Source: Allomuricauda sp.
Lineage (GTDB): Bacteria; Bacteroidota; Bacteroidia; Flavobacteriales; Flavobacteriaceae
Assembly (NCBI GenBank): GCA_003712125.1
Contig: RHLF01000002.1
Span: 496,001 to 560,000, forward strand
DNA: 64,000 nucleotides
Reading direction: 5' to 3'
A program made the position numbers and the translations under genes. Each line of letters opens with the position of its first letter. The stretch's first letter is position 1. The notes under the pieces are model-generated. The model was not told where the DNA came from and searched no databases. It saw only the letters and a list, made by a program, of their open reading frames with translations. Positions 7,066 through 16,616 of this stretch are shown one piece after another.

Positions 7066-9299
7066 TGAAAAATTTCAACCTACTTTTCTTTATACGACTT
7101 TTATTGCGGCATATCGGCCTGCTCGTAATGGTGCCCATAATTTTAGGCGTTTTGGTGTTTCAGCTTACTAAAAATGAGCCTAAGGTATTTAACTCAAAAG
7201 CTAGGGTCTATACGGGTATCGCCTCAGGATCGACCATTGAGTTAGACAATACGAAACTCGATTTTAGGGCTACCAATACAGCCTATGATAACCTTCTGAA
7301 CTTGATCAAGGCCCGAACCACAATCGAGACGGTGGCCTTAAAACTCTTTTCGCAACATATGGCATTGGATAGTGCCAATACGAAAATCATTTCTCGTGAG
7401 AAGTATACGACCTTGATGGAACTCGTTCCTGAGGAAGTCAAGCAATTGGTTGTAAAGGGAGATCCAGCACAGACCTATGAGAATTTTAAAAAGCTTAAAG
7501 AATCTGACCATACCAATTTCATTTACGAACTGATCAACTTGAAGCATCCTGATTATAGTATTGAAAAGATAGTAGGCAAAATTGGGGTGCGACGGGTTTT
7601 GAGCAGTGATTTCGTTGATATTGAGTTTGAGGCCGATGACCCCGCAATTTGCCAAAATACCCTACTGATATTGTGCGAGGTATTCGTCAAGTTGAACGCT
7701 GATATCAAGGTCAACCAGTCGGATGCCGTTGTTAAATATTTTGAAGGGCAGCTGCAAGAATCTACTGCTGATCTAAAAGGAGCGGAAGACGAGTTGTTGG
7801 ACTTTAACCGTACCCACAACATCATTAACTATTATGAACAGACCAAGCATATTGCGTCTGAGAAAGAGCATTTTGAATTGGAATATCAGAAGGTATTCAT
7901 AAAGCATCATGCGGCAAAAGCTGTATTGCAAAACCTAGAATCCAAATTGCAAAGCCACGAAAAGAAACGACTTTCAAGTGAGCAGATCATGGAACTCAGA
8001 AATGAGCTGGCAGATGTAAACTTTGAAATTTCCATGAAATCCTTAGGAGTGGAGGTTGACAAGGAAAAGCAAAAAAAGAATGCCGATGAGGTAGTGGTCT
8101 TGACCAAAAGAGCCATGGAACTTAAGGCCGGTTTGCAGGAACAAGTAGATCAACTGTATACAACCGACTATGACGAACAAAGTCTTGCCATGACCAATAT
8201 TCTTACAGATTGGTTGGCCAATACCATTGATTACGAAGGTTCAAAAGCGCAATTACGGGTGATGGACCAAAAACGCTTGGAATTTGAAAAACTCTATCAG
8301 GTCTTCTCCCCATTGGGTTCTACCATGAAGCGTTTGGAACGTAAAATAGACATTGCCGAACGCGAATATTTATCGCTCTTGCATAGTTTGGGATTGGCCA
8401 AATTGCGCCAACAAAATGTTGAATTGAAGTCCAACCTCAAATTGACCGAGGTTCCTTTTTTTCCCATCAATCCGAAACCCAGCAAACGTTTTTTGCTGGT
8501 CATTGTTGCTGCGATGGCAGGCTTTATTTTGGTCGCCTTTACCATACTGGTGCTTGAATTTTTGGATGGTAATTTGAATACAGCTACAAGGGCCGAAGAT
8601 AAGATTGGTCTTGAGGTGTCGTCCATTTTTCCAGTCATTAGTGCGAAGAAGAAAAAAATAGACTACAAGTATTTGCAGAACAAGGCGGTCAATGCCATTT
8701 CTCGCAATGTACTGCTGAATCAATTCAAAAAGAAAGAGACGAATGAGCCTGTGGTCAATTTATTTTTCTCTACACAGGAGGGAGAGGGGAAAACTTTTGT
8801 TTGTGAGCATTTGATAGCAAAACTATGTGAGTTGGATTATAAGGTGCTGCATATAACCTATGATGCATACGATTTCGGATTAGACGATGCCTATTACCAT
8901 AAAATACTATATCCCATAAGTGATCAGCTCTATAAAATAGCTGATGTTACCGAATTTGATAGGGAGAAAACCATTTCTGACCATTCCATTTATGATTTTA
9001 TTGTCCTTGAGATTCCAAGTATTATCAAAAATCCATTTCCAGTAAAACTGGCTGCATCGATGGATTATACATTTTTGGTGACTCGGGCAAATAGGGCATG
9101 GGGTGAAGCGGATATAAATGCATTGGAATTGTTCAATGAAGCCACCACGGGTCCAGAGCCCACCATTATCCTTAATGGGGTTAAAGTCTTGGAAATGGAG
9201 ACCGTTTTGGGTGATCTTCCCAAGAAAAGATCCCTATTGCGAAAATGGGTCAAACAAGTGGTTCAATTTAGATTTTTCACCAAAAAAAGCGTTGCCTGA
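7065..9299 (+). CDS. Wzz/Wzc-like polysaccharide co-polymerase with degenerate kinase domain
   Basis: A 744-residue inner-membrane protein. There is an N-terminal membrane helix (about 17-35), a long periplasmic coiled-coil region (to about 470) and a second helix (475-500) preceded by a proline-rich stretch (PFFPINPKPSKR) as in Wzz proteins. A cytoplasmic P-loop domain has EGEGKT near 571-576. The domain resembles the Wzc/CpsD BY-kinase fold, but the Walker B segment reads IVLEIPS and the C-terminus lacks the tyrosine cluster these kinases phosphorylate. It probably controls chain length without normal kinase cycling. Start and stop codons of neighbours overlap (TAATG, TGATG), so translation is tightly coupled. 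Confidence 0.85.
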   Translation: MKNFNLLFFIRLLLRHIGLLVMVPIILGVLVFQLTKNEPKVFNSKARVYTGIASGSTIELDNTKLDFRATNTAYDNLLNLIKARTTIETVALKLFSQHMALDSANTKIISREKYTTLMELVPEEVKQLVVKGDPAQTYENFKKLKESDHTNFIYELINLKHPDYSIEKIVGKIGVRRVLSSDFVDIEFEADDPAICQNTLLILCEVFVKLNADIKVNQSDAVVKYFEGQLQESTADLKGAEDELLDFNRTHNIINYYEQTKHIASEKEHFELEYQKVFIKHHAAKAVLQNLESKLQSHEKKRLSSEQIMELRNELADVNFEISMKSLGVEVDKEKQKKNADEVVVLTKRAMELKAGLQEQVDQLYTTDYDEQSLAMTNILTDWLANTIDYEGSKAQLRVMDQKRLEFEKLYQVFSPLGSTMKRLERKIDIAEREYLSLLHSLGLAKLRQQNVELKSNLKLTEVPFFPINPKPSKRFLLVIVAAMAGFILVAFTILVLEFLDGNLNTATRAEDKIGLEVSSIFPVISAKKKKIDYKYLQNKAVNAISRNVLLNQFKKKETNEPVVNLFFSTQEGEGKTFVCEHLIAKLCELDYKVLHITYDAYDFGLDDAYYHKILYPISDQLYKIADVTEFDREKTISDHSIYDFIVLEIPSIIKNPFPVKLAASMDYTFLVTRANRAWGEADINALELFNEATTGPEPTIILNGVKVLEMETVLGDLPKKRSLLRKWVKQVVQFRFFTKKSVA

Positions 9300-10642
9300 T
9301 GTGGAAGAAGATTACGCATCTTGGCAAGGAAAAAAACATTTCCTCCCTATTGACCAATATGGTGATTGCCTTTTTGGGATTGGTCAGTTTTATGCTCTTG
9401 ACCCGTCAATTGCCAAAGGAACAGTTTGGAGATTGGGTATTGTTCGTAACCTTGGCCACCTTTGTTGATCTTTTGCGTTTCGGACTTACGCGAACTTCCG
9501 TGGTTCGATTGCTGGCGGGTGCAGATCCAGAGTCATTCAAAAAATTCTTGGGTTCCGCCTATAAGATCAACCTCTTGTTATTGACCTTGATCATGTTGGT
9601 GTGTTGGTCTATTGCCGCAATCTCTTTCGGATTAGGATTGGAAATGAACAACGGGTACCGTTTATTTTTTACTTGGTATCCTGTTCTTGCACTTTTCAAT
9701 TTAGGTTGGAATACCGCATTTGCACTTTTTCAGGCAGAACAGAACTTTACCCGAATGATGTGGGTTCGGTTGGTCAGCATAGGGCTCTTTGTGTTGTTTT
9801 TGTTGTTGAACATGTGGGTCTTTAAACTCGGACTCATCGAGATAGTTTGGGTGAACCTTTTGGTCAATTTAGCTTCGAGTTTATGGTGCAGCATAAAAAA
9901 ATGGGACGGTTTAAGCTATCTAAAATATGCCGATAGTGCCACAGAAAAGGAACTGATAAACTTTGGGAAATATTCGATGGGCACCTTGGTGGGATCTAGT
10001 CTGTTGCGAAGTGCCGACACCTTAATTATTGGACTGAGTCCGGTGTTGGGATCAGCAGGAATTGCTATGTATGCCATACCGCTGAAGTTGACAGATCTAC
10101 TGGGGATACCCTTGCGCAGTTTCACGATGACAGCCTACCCTAGGATGTCTAAAAAAAGTTTGGAAGGTGATTTAGGGGGAGTGCGAAAAACTTTTTATGC
10201 CTATTCAGGGGCCATAACCTTATTATTCATTCCAATAGCACTGTTTTGTTTTGTTTTTGCAGAATATTTGATCCTCTTTTTGGGCGGTGCGGAATATAAA
10301 GATTCATTACCGCTATTAACCACAGTCTTCAGGGTGTTTACAGTTTACACGGTATTACTTCCCATTGATCGGTTTACCGGAGTTTTATTGGACAGTATCA
10401 ACCGTCCAAAATTGAATTTATATAAGGTCATTTTTATGACTGTCAGTAATGTACTGATCGATATCATAGCAGTATTTGTTCTTGAAAGTCTGGTGGCCGT
10501 TGCGATTGGAACCATCTTCTTCACGCTTATGGGCATCGTCTTGGGTTTTCATTATTTGAAGAGGGAAATACAGATTCAATCCCGTCAAATTTTCCCCGAA
10601 GGCATTTACTTCTTTAAAAACTTAAAGACCTATATCGGCTAA
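9299..10642 (+). CDS. Wzx-type lipid-linked oligosaccharide flippase
   Basis: A 447-residue polytopic membrane protein with about 12 hydrophobic segments, of the MOP superfamily (polysaccharide biosynthesis protein). The N-terminal hallmark is helix VIAFLGLVSFMLLTRQLPKEQFGDWVL, which keeps the Gly-Xaa-(Y/W) turn typical of these flippases. Later segments are LRSADTLIIGL and KLTDLLGIPLRSFTMTAYPRMSKKS. It should move undecaprenyl-diphosphate repeat units across the inner membrane. It overlaps the upstream gene by one base and the polymerase downstream by one base, so the three membrane genes form one unit. Confidence 0.9.
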   Translation: MWKKITHLGKEKNISSLLTNMVIAFLGLVSFMLLTRQLPKEQFGDWVLFVTLATFVDLLRFGLTRTSVVRLLAGADPESFKKFLGSAYKINLLLLTLIMLVCWSIAAISFGLGLEMNNGYRLFFTWYPVLALFNLGWNTAFALFQAEQNFTRMMWVRLVSIGLFVLFLLLNMWVFKLGLIEIVWVNLLVNLASSLWCSIKKWDGLSYLKYADSATEKELINFGKYSMGTLVGSSLLRSADTLIIGLSPVLGSAGIAMYAIPLKLTDLLGIPLRSFTMTAYPRMSKKSLEGDLGGVRKTFYAYSGAITLLFIPIALFCFVFAEYLILFLGGAEYKDSLPLLTTVFRVFTVYTVLLPIDRFTGVLLDSINRPKLNLYKVIFMTVSNVLIDIIAVFVLESLVAVAIGTIFFTLMGIVLGFHYLKREIQIQSRQIFPEGIYFFKNLKTYIG

Positions 10643-12123
10643 TGAATCCTTTCGAAAGAACATATGGCACCGATCACCTGAAGCATCCGCTTCCTGTGGC
10701 TATATTACTTTCTATTGCCATACTTAGTGCCCATTTAACAGCTACAAAAGGGCTGGTGGCAGGTATTGGCATGATCATTCTGCCCATTGGAATTGTGTAT
10801 TTGGGCGTTTTATTTCAAAAACCAAAGCTCGGTCTTTTGACCATTTTTGTACTCAATTTCTTGATTTTGGGCTTGGGGCGCTATGTGCCTATGACCTGGG
10901 GCCTTTTGATCGATGGCCTCATGTTTTTGATGTATTTGGCCCTTTTCTTTAAAGCCTTTAAGGTTAAAGTGCCATGGAGTAAAGCGAAGTCGCAACTAAC
11001 GATACTCGTATCCGTCTGGTTCGGTTATGCTTTGTTTCAAGCTGTAAATCCAGAAGCGGTGAGCTTTGCAGCCTGGTTTTACGCCATGCGCGGATTGGCA
11101 TTGTACCAATGGATGGTGGTCCCCTTACTTTTTATCCTTTTTGATAAACCAAAAGACTTAAAACTATTCTTTATCATCTGGGGCATCATGTCTTTTTTAG
11201 GTACCCTAAAGGGCTGTCAGCAATTGTTTTTTGGTGTAGATCCCTTTGAGCAAAAATGGCTGGACAACGGGGGGGCGTTGACCCATGTGCTTTTTGGTAA
11301 ACTGCGGATCTTTTCCTTCTACTCAGATGCGGGTCAGTTTGGTGCTTCACAGGGGCACGCTGGTGTCGTTTTTGGGGTCTTGGCCCTATTTACAAAAAGC
11401 AAAAAGTTTCGCATTTTCTGCATCGTGGTGGCTTTGGCCGGACTCTATGGAATGCTTATTTCAGGAACAAGAGGGGCGATAGCCGTTCCAGCGGCAGGAG
11501 GAATCATGTTTTTGATTTTGCGTAAAAACATACCGATCCTTGTGGCCGGTGCAATGTTGGGTATCGGGGTATTTGTGTTTTTCAAATACACCACGATCCT
11601 GAACAACAATGCACAGATAAGAAGGATGCGGACGGCTTTTGATCCCAATGATGCCTCGTTGCAGGTGCGATTGGCCAATCAAAGAAAATTGAGCAATTAT
11701 TTGGCTTCCCGACCTTTTGGAGGAGGAATTGGTTCAACCGGGAATTGGGGACAACGTTTTTCACCCCATACCTTTTTAGCGAATACCGCAACGGATAGTT
11801 GGTTTGTGGCCATTTGGGCTGATACCGGCGTGGTAGGACTTTACCTGCACCTTTTTATCCTCTTTTTTGTGCTGATTACAGGGGCGTACAATGTTATGTT
11901 TAAAGTGCGTGACGATTGGCTGCGTGGCCAGATTGCAGCCCTTGTTTGTGGCATGTTTGGTATAATGGGAGCCTCCTACGGGAATGGTGTTTTCGGACAG
12001 TTTCCCACCTGCATTTTAATGTACACCGGAATGGTTTTTATGTTCATCGCACCTAAAATGGACAAATACATTTTAAAGCAAAAAGGACTTTTAACAGACT
12101 CAGGAACCAACGATACCGAATAA
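10642..12123 (+). CDS. Wzy-like O-antigen/EPS polymerase
   Basis: A 493-residue membrane protein with 10-12 predicted helices. The segment ISGTRGAIAVPAAGG followed by a large periplasmic loop (about 315-400; RRMRTAFDPNDASLQVRLANQ, PFGGGIGSTGNWG) matches the O-antigen ligase/polymerase family (Wzy_C). The Arg-rich loop and the G-S-G-T-R-G helix are the family's usual markers. With the flippase upstream and the co-polymerase two genes back, polymerisation of flipped repeat units is the likely job. Ligase activity cannot be excluded from sequence. The gene ends a run of overlapping genes; a 138-base gap with inverted repeats follows. Confidence 0.85.
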   Translation: MNPFERTYGTDHLKHPLPVAILLSIAILSAHLTATKGLVAGIGMIILPIGIVYLGVLFQKPKLGLLTIFVLNFLILGLGRYVPMTWGLLIDGLMFLMYLALFFKAFKVKVPWSKAKSQLTILVSVWFGYALFQAVNPEAVSFAAWFYAMRGLALYQWMVVPLLFILFDKPKDLKLFFIIWGIMSFLGTLKGCQQLFFGVDPFEQKWLDNGGALTHVLFGKLRIFSFYSDAGQFGASQGHAGVVFGVLALFTKSKKFRIFCIVVALAGLYGMLISGTRGAIAVPAAGGIMFLILRKNIPILVAGAMLGIGVFVFFKYTTILNNNAQIRRMRTAFDPNDASLQVRLANQRKLSNYLASRPFGGGIGSTGNWGQRFSPHTFLANTATDSWFVAIWADTGVVGLYLHLFILFFVLITGAYNVMFKVRDDWLRGQIAALVCGMFGIMGASYGNGVFGQFPTCILMYTGMVFMFIAPKMDKYILKQKGLLTDSGTNDTE

Positions 12124-12169
12124 GAACAATTATCGATACATGAACGGTTCCAAACGATACAAAATAAGG

Positions 12170-12231
12170 TTTGGCCGATTTTGGCCAAAATGTGAATACC
12201 AGCGGTCCTATTTTCATAGGATGGCCGATTT
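12170..12231. repeat. Inverted and direct repeats in the gap before the GT2 gene
   Basis: A hairpin TTTGGCC-(6 nt)-GGCCAAA at 12170-12189 and a second palindrome TCCTATTTTCATAGGA at 12206-12221. TGGCCGATTT is also directly repeated at 12172-12181 and 12222-12231. No T-run follows, so ordinary termination is unlikely. An operator or an attenuation site inside the polysaccharide operon is possible. Confidence 0.45.
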
Positions 12232-12261
12232 ATAGAAAGAGTAGTAATCAATTAAAGAATT

Positions 12262-13158
12262 ATGGGCCTTCCATTAGTTTCAATTATCACCATCAATTAT
12301 AACGAATCAGGCGTGACAATGGATCTGCTTGAATCGTTAAGGGCTTCGCGCTATAAAAACCTTGAGATCTTAGTTGTAGACAATGCCTCCCCTAAGGATA
12401 ACCCAGATGTAATCAAAGAAAATTATCCAGAGGTTACCCTAATTAAAAGCGAAGAAAATCTAGGTTTTGCCGGAGGTAACAATCTTGGGGTAAAAGCGGC
12501 TAAAGGAGACTACCTGCTTTTTATAAATAACGATACAATCGTTCCGGAGAATTTCATCCAACCATTAGTGGATACGCTAGAGCGAGATCCTTCTATAGGT
12601 ATGGTGAGTCCGAAAATCAAGTTCCATTGGGATGCCTCTTTGATACAATATGCAGGCTATACCCCTATGAATCATTGGACGATTCGAAACAGCAGTATTG
12701 GGTATCATCAAAAAGATGATGGGGCTTATGATCAGCCGGGAGAAACAGAATCGATCCACGGGGCCGCCATGATGGTCCCCAAACAAGTGGTGGATCAAGT
12801 TGGAATGATGACCGAAATTTATTTTCTCTACTACGAAGAGCATGATTGGGCAGCGATGATCAAGCGTGCGGGGTACAAGGTGTACTACCAACCACAAGCT
12901 TATATTTTACATAAAGAATCGCTTTCAACAGGAAAGTTTAGTCCCCTTAAGACGTATTACATTGCCCGTAACCGAATTGTTTTTGCGCGTCGCAATTTTA
13001 AACCTGCCCAATTGTTCGTAAGTCTTTTGTTCCAGGCCTTCGTTTCGATTCCCAAAAACACCTTGACCTTTATCGTAAAAAGACAGTTTCAGCATTTGAA
13101 GGCCTTTTGGCAGGCCATCTACTGGAACATCACACATCACAAAATAATTCACGCTTAA
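12262..13158 (+). CDS. GT2 glycosyltransferase, rhamnosyltransferase-like
   Basis: A 298-residue soluble or peripheral GT-A enzyme. Motifs: VSIITINYNESG at the N-terminus, VDNASPKDN (nucleotide binding), FINNDTIVP as the DXD-equivalent metal site, and YYEEHDWAAMIKRAGYKVYY as the acceptor-side ED motif. This pattern is typical of WbbL-type rhamnosyltransferases in the GT2 family, consistent with an rmlBACD set at 24-28 kb, but the sugar cannot be proved. It should act on lipid-linked intermediates at the inner face of the membrane. It is 9 bases before the LruC lipoprotein gene. Confidence 0.88.
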   Translation: MGLPLVSIITINYNESGVTMDLLESLRASRYKNLEILVVDNASPKDNPDVIKENYPEVTLIKSEENLGFAGGNNLGVKAAKGDYLLFINNDTIVPENFIQPLVDTLERDPSIGMVSPKIKFHWDASLIQYAGYTPMNHWTIRNSSIGYHQKDDGAYDQPGETESIHGAAMMVPKQVVDQVGMMTEIYFLYYEEHDWAAMIKRAGYKVYYQPQAYILHKESLSTGKFSPLKTYYIARNRIVFARRNFKPAQLFVSLLFQAFVSIPKNTLTFIVKRQFQHLKAFWQAIYWNITHHKIIHA

Positions 13159-13167
13159 ATAATAACT

Positions 13168-15135
13168 ATGAATAAGCTAGTTAAATTTATTTGTATTACA
13201 GCACTGATAGGCTTCGTTGCCTGTGTCAGCGAAAAAGATTTGGAGCAACCAATTGTTGATGACGAAATAGTTATTACCGATGATGATGGTGGAGTTGATG
13301 ACCCTTTGTCGGCCTTGAACGTTTCAACGTCCTTTGCCTACCCAACCAGTAAAAATGTAAACCTGGTGCTAGATGCGCCTGACTTTTTAAAAGGGGCCAC
13401 ATTTTCAATTTATGGCAAAATAGGAGCACAAGATAGTTTGTCGATGGGTAAGGGAACCTTTGATGACACGGGTCATTTTGAAACCCAAATCATGGTTTCA
13501 TCACGCTTAGACAGTCTCATGCTCTTCACCAATTATATCGGTCTTATAGATGATGTGCGTTTGCCTGTAATCGGCGAAACGGTCAGTTTTGATTACCGTC
13601 CGTTTTATGAGCGAAGTGGTGGCTCGGGCAAAAGTTTCGAAAGACCTAAGCGGAACTTTTTTTCTCAAAGTTCAAAAGCAGAATATACCTTTATCGATAC
13701 ATTCAATGGTCAAGGCGTACCTGATAATTTGGCATTCGCAGATGTGATCCAACAAAACTTACTTGACGATATCAATGCCTCTTTACCCGAAAATGTACCA
13801 GGGGGAATTCCGGTAACAAATCCAGACTTTTTAGCGGGAAAGGAAACCAGCCTCATCATTACGCAAGAGGCTGATGTTTGGGTCACTTTTGTTTCAGAAG
13901 GAGCAGGTTATCGCAATGTTCTCGGATATTATACCTATACCTTGGGCAATGAACCCGCCACGGTCGATGACATTACGGAACACAGGGTCATCTTTCCCAA
14001 TGTGTCTTTTTCAGGTTCTGGGGGAGGATTGATTTCTGGTGACCGCGTGTATTTGGGCAGGTTTCCAGAAAATACAGTGATTTCATGGTTTTTGGCTGCC
14101 AACGGATGGTTCGGAAGCGGAGTGAATGATGGTAATGGTGTGTATTACTCCAACCCTGACTTTAATCCTGAATCTACAGAGGCTACCAGAACTCATATGG
14201 TTTTGCTCTATGATGAGGTGCGGGAATTAACACTTCTGGGCTTTGAAGATTTGAGAAGGGATGCGGCCACAGATGACGATTTTAATGATGCAGTTTTTTA
14301 TGCCAGGGCGAATCCACCTGATGCAATTCAAGTCGGTAATTTTGCAGCCATTGAAACAGCAAATGATGCCGATGGTGATGGAATCAATGATGAGTTGGAC
14401 GATTTTCCATTTGACCCCGATAAGGCATTCAATAACTTTTTACCATCCGTGAATTCAACGGGCAAATTGGTCTATGAAGATCTTTGGCCCAGTCAGGGTG
14501 ATTATGACTTCAATGATTTGGCAGTTGACTATGCCTTCAATTTAATTGCCAATAGTGATAATTTGATAACGTCCCTTGATGGCACCTTTACCATTGAGAA
14601 CATTGGGGGGTCTTTGCATAATGGTTTTGCCTTCGTCTTACCGATAGATCCGAATCTGGTGGAAAGCACCCAGGGTCAGATTTTAAACGGGGACTATGCG
14701 TCGGTTGCAACTAACGGAACTGAAACAGGCACCAATGCCAATGAAACCGTGATCTTTGTAGCTGCTGATTGCTTTGGATTGGAAGGGCAGACCATTAATG
14801 TTTCTATTGATTTTTCGGCGCCGATAGCTTCAAGTCAGTTGGGTGAAGTTCCTTTTAATGCCTTTCTCATTGTTAATCAAGATAGGGCAAGGGAAGTACA
14901 CCTACCAGATTTGGCGCCAACGAGCAAAGCCGGATATTTGGGTACCAACGATGATTTTAGCGATGCCTCGGTGGGCAGGTATTATAAAACAGAAACCAAT
15001 CTACCTTGGGCCTTAAATATCTATGAGGGTTTTCAACCTCCTCCCGAAAATATTCCGATTACCCTACAGTATCCACGATTCGTAAACTGGGCCAATTCTG
15101 GGGGAACCCAAGACCTCGATTGGTTCGAACAGTAG
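13168..15135 (+). CDS. LruC-domain lipoprotein in the EPS locus
   Basis: A 655-residue lipoprotein: signal peptide with lipobox GFVAC (Cys19), then an Asp-rich linker. The middle holds a DUF4114-like segment (LLGFEDLRRDAATDDDFNDAVFYA). A short calcium-binding-like repeat DADGDGINDELDDFPFDPD follows, then the LruC domain (VYEDLWPSQGDYDFNDLAVDY onward). Acidic loops suggest calcium binding. Members occur in Bacteroidota and Leptospira as surface or outer-membrane lipoproteins of unknown function. Placement between a glycosyltransferase and ugd suggests it helps anchor, recognise or export the polysaccharide; this is inference. A 115-base gap with a shared regulatory element follows. Confidence 0.82.
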   Translation: MNKLVKFICITALIGFVACVSEKDLEQPIVDDEIVITDDDGGVDDPLSALNVSTSFAYPTSKNVNLVLDAPDFLKGATFSIYGKIGAQDSLSMGKGTFDDTGHFETQIMVSSRLDSLMLFTNYIGLIDDVRLPVIGETVSFDYRPFYERSGGSGKSFERPKRNFFSQSSKAEYTFIDTFNGQGVPDNLAFADVIQQNLLDDINASLPENVPGGIPVTNPDFLAGKETSLIITQEADVWVTFVSEGAGYRNVLGYYTYTLGNEPATVDDITEHRVIFPNVSFSGSGGGLISGDRVYLGRFPENTVISWFLAANGWFGSGVNDGNGVYYSNPDFNPESTEATRTHMVLLYDEVRELTLLGFEDLRRDAATDDDFNDAVFYARANPPDAIQVGNFAAIETANDADGDGINDELDDFPFDPDKAFNNFLPSVNSTGKLVYEDLWPSQGDYDFNDLAVDYAFNLIANSDNLITSLDGTFTIENIGGSLHNGFAFVLPIDPNLVESTQGQILNGDYASVATNGTETGTNANETVIFVAADCFGLEGQTINVSIDFSAPIASSQLGEVPFNAFLIVNQDRAREVHLPDLAPTSKAGYLGTNDDFSDASVGRYYKTETNLPWALNIYEGFQPPPENIPITLQYPRFVNWANSGGTQDLDWFEQ

Positions 15136-15178
15136 GTCTTTCGTACTGAAAATAGGTGTTGACAACGTAAAGCCCTGC

Positions 15179-15230
15179 TTTCACAACAATATTTTCTATA
15201 TCCTAAAATGTAGGATAATATTTACAAAAA
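15179..15230 (+). promoter_or_regulatory. Bipartite element upstream of ugd
   Basis: TTTCACAACA (15179-15188), then the palindrome TCCTAAAATGTAGGA (15201-15215), seven bases, and TTACAAAAAA (15222-15231). A copy with the same order occurs before rmlB. In both, the first block starts 72 bases and TGTAGG starts 42 bases before the ATG. The standard TAnnTTTG promoter is not visible here. It could be an alternative promoter with its activator site or an operator. Confidence 0.6.
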
Positions 15231-15250
15231 ATTAATAAAAAAACTACATT

Positions 15251-16600
15251 ATGAATATTGCAGTCATCGGTACGGGTTATGTTGGTCTGGTCACCGGAAC
15301 TTGTTTTGCAGAAACAGGAGTCAACGTCGTCTGTGTTGATATCGATAAAAGAAAAGTTGAAATGCTCCGTAACGGTTTGGTTCCAATATATGAACCAGGA
15401 CTGGATACCTTATTGGAACGGAACATCGAAAAAGGTAGAATATCATTTACCACCAGTCTCAAGGAAGCAATAGCGGATACAGATGCGGTATTCATTGCTG
15501 TAGGTACGCCTCCTGATGAAGACGGGAGTGCAGATTTAAAATATGTATTGGGTGTTGCCAGAGAAGTGGGTCAGCACATGAATGACTACAAGGTCATTAT
15601 AACTAAAAGTACGGTGCCGGTCGGTACCTCTTTTAAGGTAAAGGCAGCGGTGCAAGAAGAACTCGATAAGCGGGGAACACAAATTCCTTTCGATGTGGCT
15701 TCCAACCCAGAATTCTTAAAAGAGGGTAGTGCCGTTGACGATTTCTTAAAGCCCGATCGAATTGTGGTAGGTATTGAAACTAAGCGAGCCGAAAAGGTGA
15801 TGCGTCGTTTGTATAAACCGTATTTGATGAATGGCCATCCCTTGTTGTTCATGGATATTTTCTCGTCGGAAATGACGAAGTATGCCGCAAACTCAATGTT
15901 GGCCACCAAGATTAGTTTTATGAATGATATCGCCAACCTATGCGAACTGGTTGGAGCCAATGTAGATTTGGTTCGAAAAGGAATTGGTTCGGATACGCGA
16001 ATCGGGAACAAATTTATTTATCCAGGTACGGGATATGGCGGTAGCTGTTTTCCAAAGGATGTTCAGGCATTGGTTAGAACCGCAGATGAGTACGGGCATT
16101 CCCTCGAGGTTTTAAAGGCTGTAGAAGCCGTGAACTATCGTCAAAAAAAGACCTTGGTCGAAAAGATCAAAAAGCATTTCGGTAAAGATTTAAAAGGAAA
16201 ACAATTTGGGCTATGGGGCTTGGCCTTCAAGCCTAAGACCGATGATATGAGAGAGGCCCCATCGTTGGTGATCATTGATGAACTAATCGCAATGGGGGCA
16301 AAGGTGAGGGCCTACGATCCTGTAGCGATGGAAGAAGCCGGGCGCATATTGGGCGATAAAATTGAGTATGCCAAAGATGAATACGATGCCTGTATTGATG
16401 CCGATGCCTTGATTTTGGTTACCGAATGGTCAGAATTTAGGATGCCCAACTTCAGAATTCTCGATAAACTCATGAACGGGAAAACCATTTTCGATGGACG
16501 TAATGTTTACGATCCCGCAGAAATCGAAGATGAAGGCTTCGATTACTACAGCATAGGTAGGACACCCATAAAGAAGACTGAAAAAACGGCTGTGGCCTAA
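15251..16600 (+). CDS. ugd: UDP-glucose 6-dehydrogenase
   Basis: A 449-residue cytoplasmic NAD-dependent enzyme oxidising UDP-glucose to UDP-glucuronate. It has the Rossmann signature [14 protein letters not shown] at the N-terminus, the [10 protein letters not shown] loop, [26 protein letters not shown], the catalytic Cys266 in GGSCFPKD, and the C-terminal nucleotide-sugar half ([20 protein letters not shown]). Length is normal for the family. It leads the second block of the polysaccharide locus. The next gene (UDP-glucuronate decarboxylase) uses its product, so the polymer probably contains glucuronate, xylose, or both. Confidence 0.95.
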   Translation: MNIAVIGTGYVGLVTGTCFAETGVNVVCVDIDKRKVEMLRNGLVPIYEPGLDTLLERNIEKGRISFTTSLKEAIADTDAVFIAVGTPPDEDGSADLKYVLGVAREVGQHMNDYKVIITKSTVPVGTSFKVKAAVQEELDKRGTQIPFDVASNPEFLKEGSAVDDFLKPDRIVVGIETKRAEKVMRRLYKPYLMNGHPLLFMDIFSSEMTKYAANSMLATKISFMNDIANLCELVGANVDLVRKGIGSDTRIGNKFIYPGTGYGGSCFPKDVQALVRTADEYGHSLEVLKAVEAVNYRQKKTLVEKIKKHFGKDLKGKQFGLWGLAFKPKTDDMREAPSLVIIDELIAMGAKVRAYDPVAMEEAGRILGDKIEYAKDEYDACIDADALILVTEWSEFRMPNFRILDKLMNGKTIFDGRNVYDPAEIEDEGFDYYSIGRTPIKKTEKTAVA

Positions 16601-16616
16601 TCAAAGACAAAGCACG

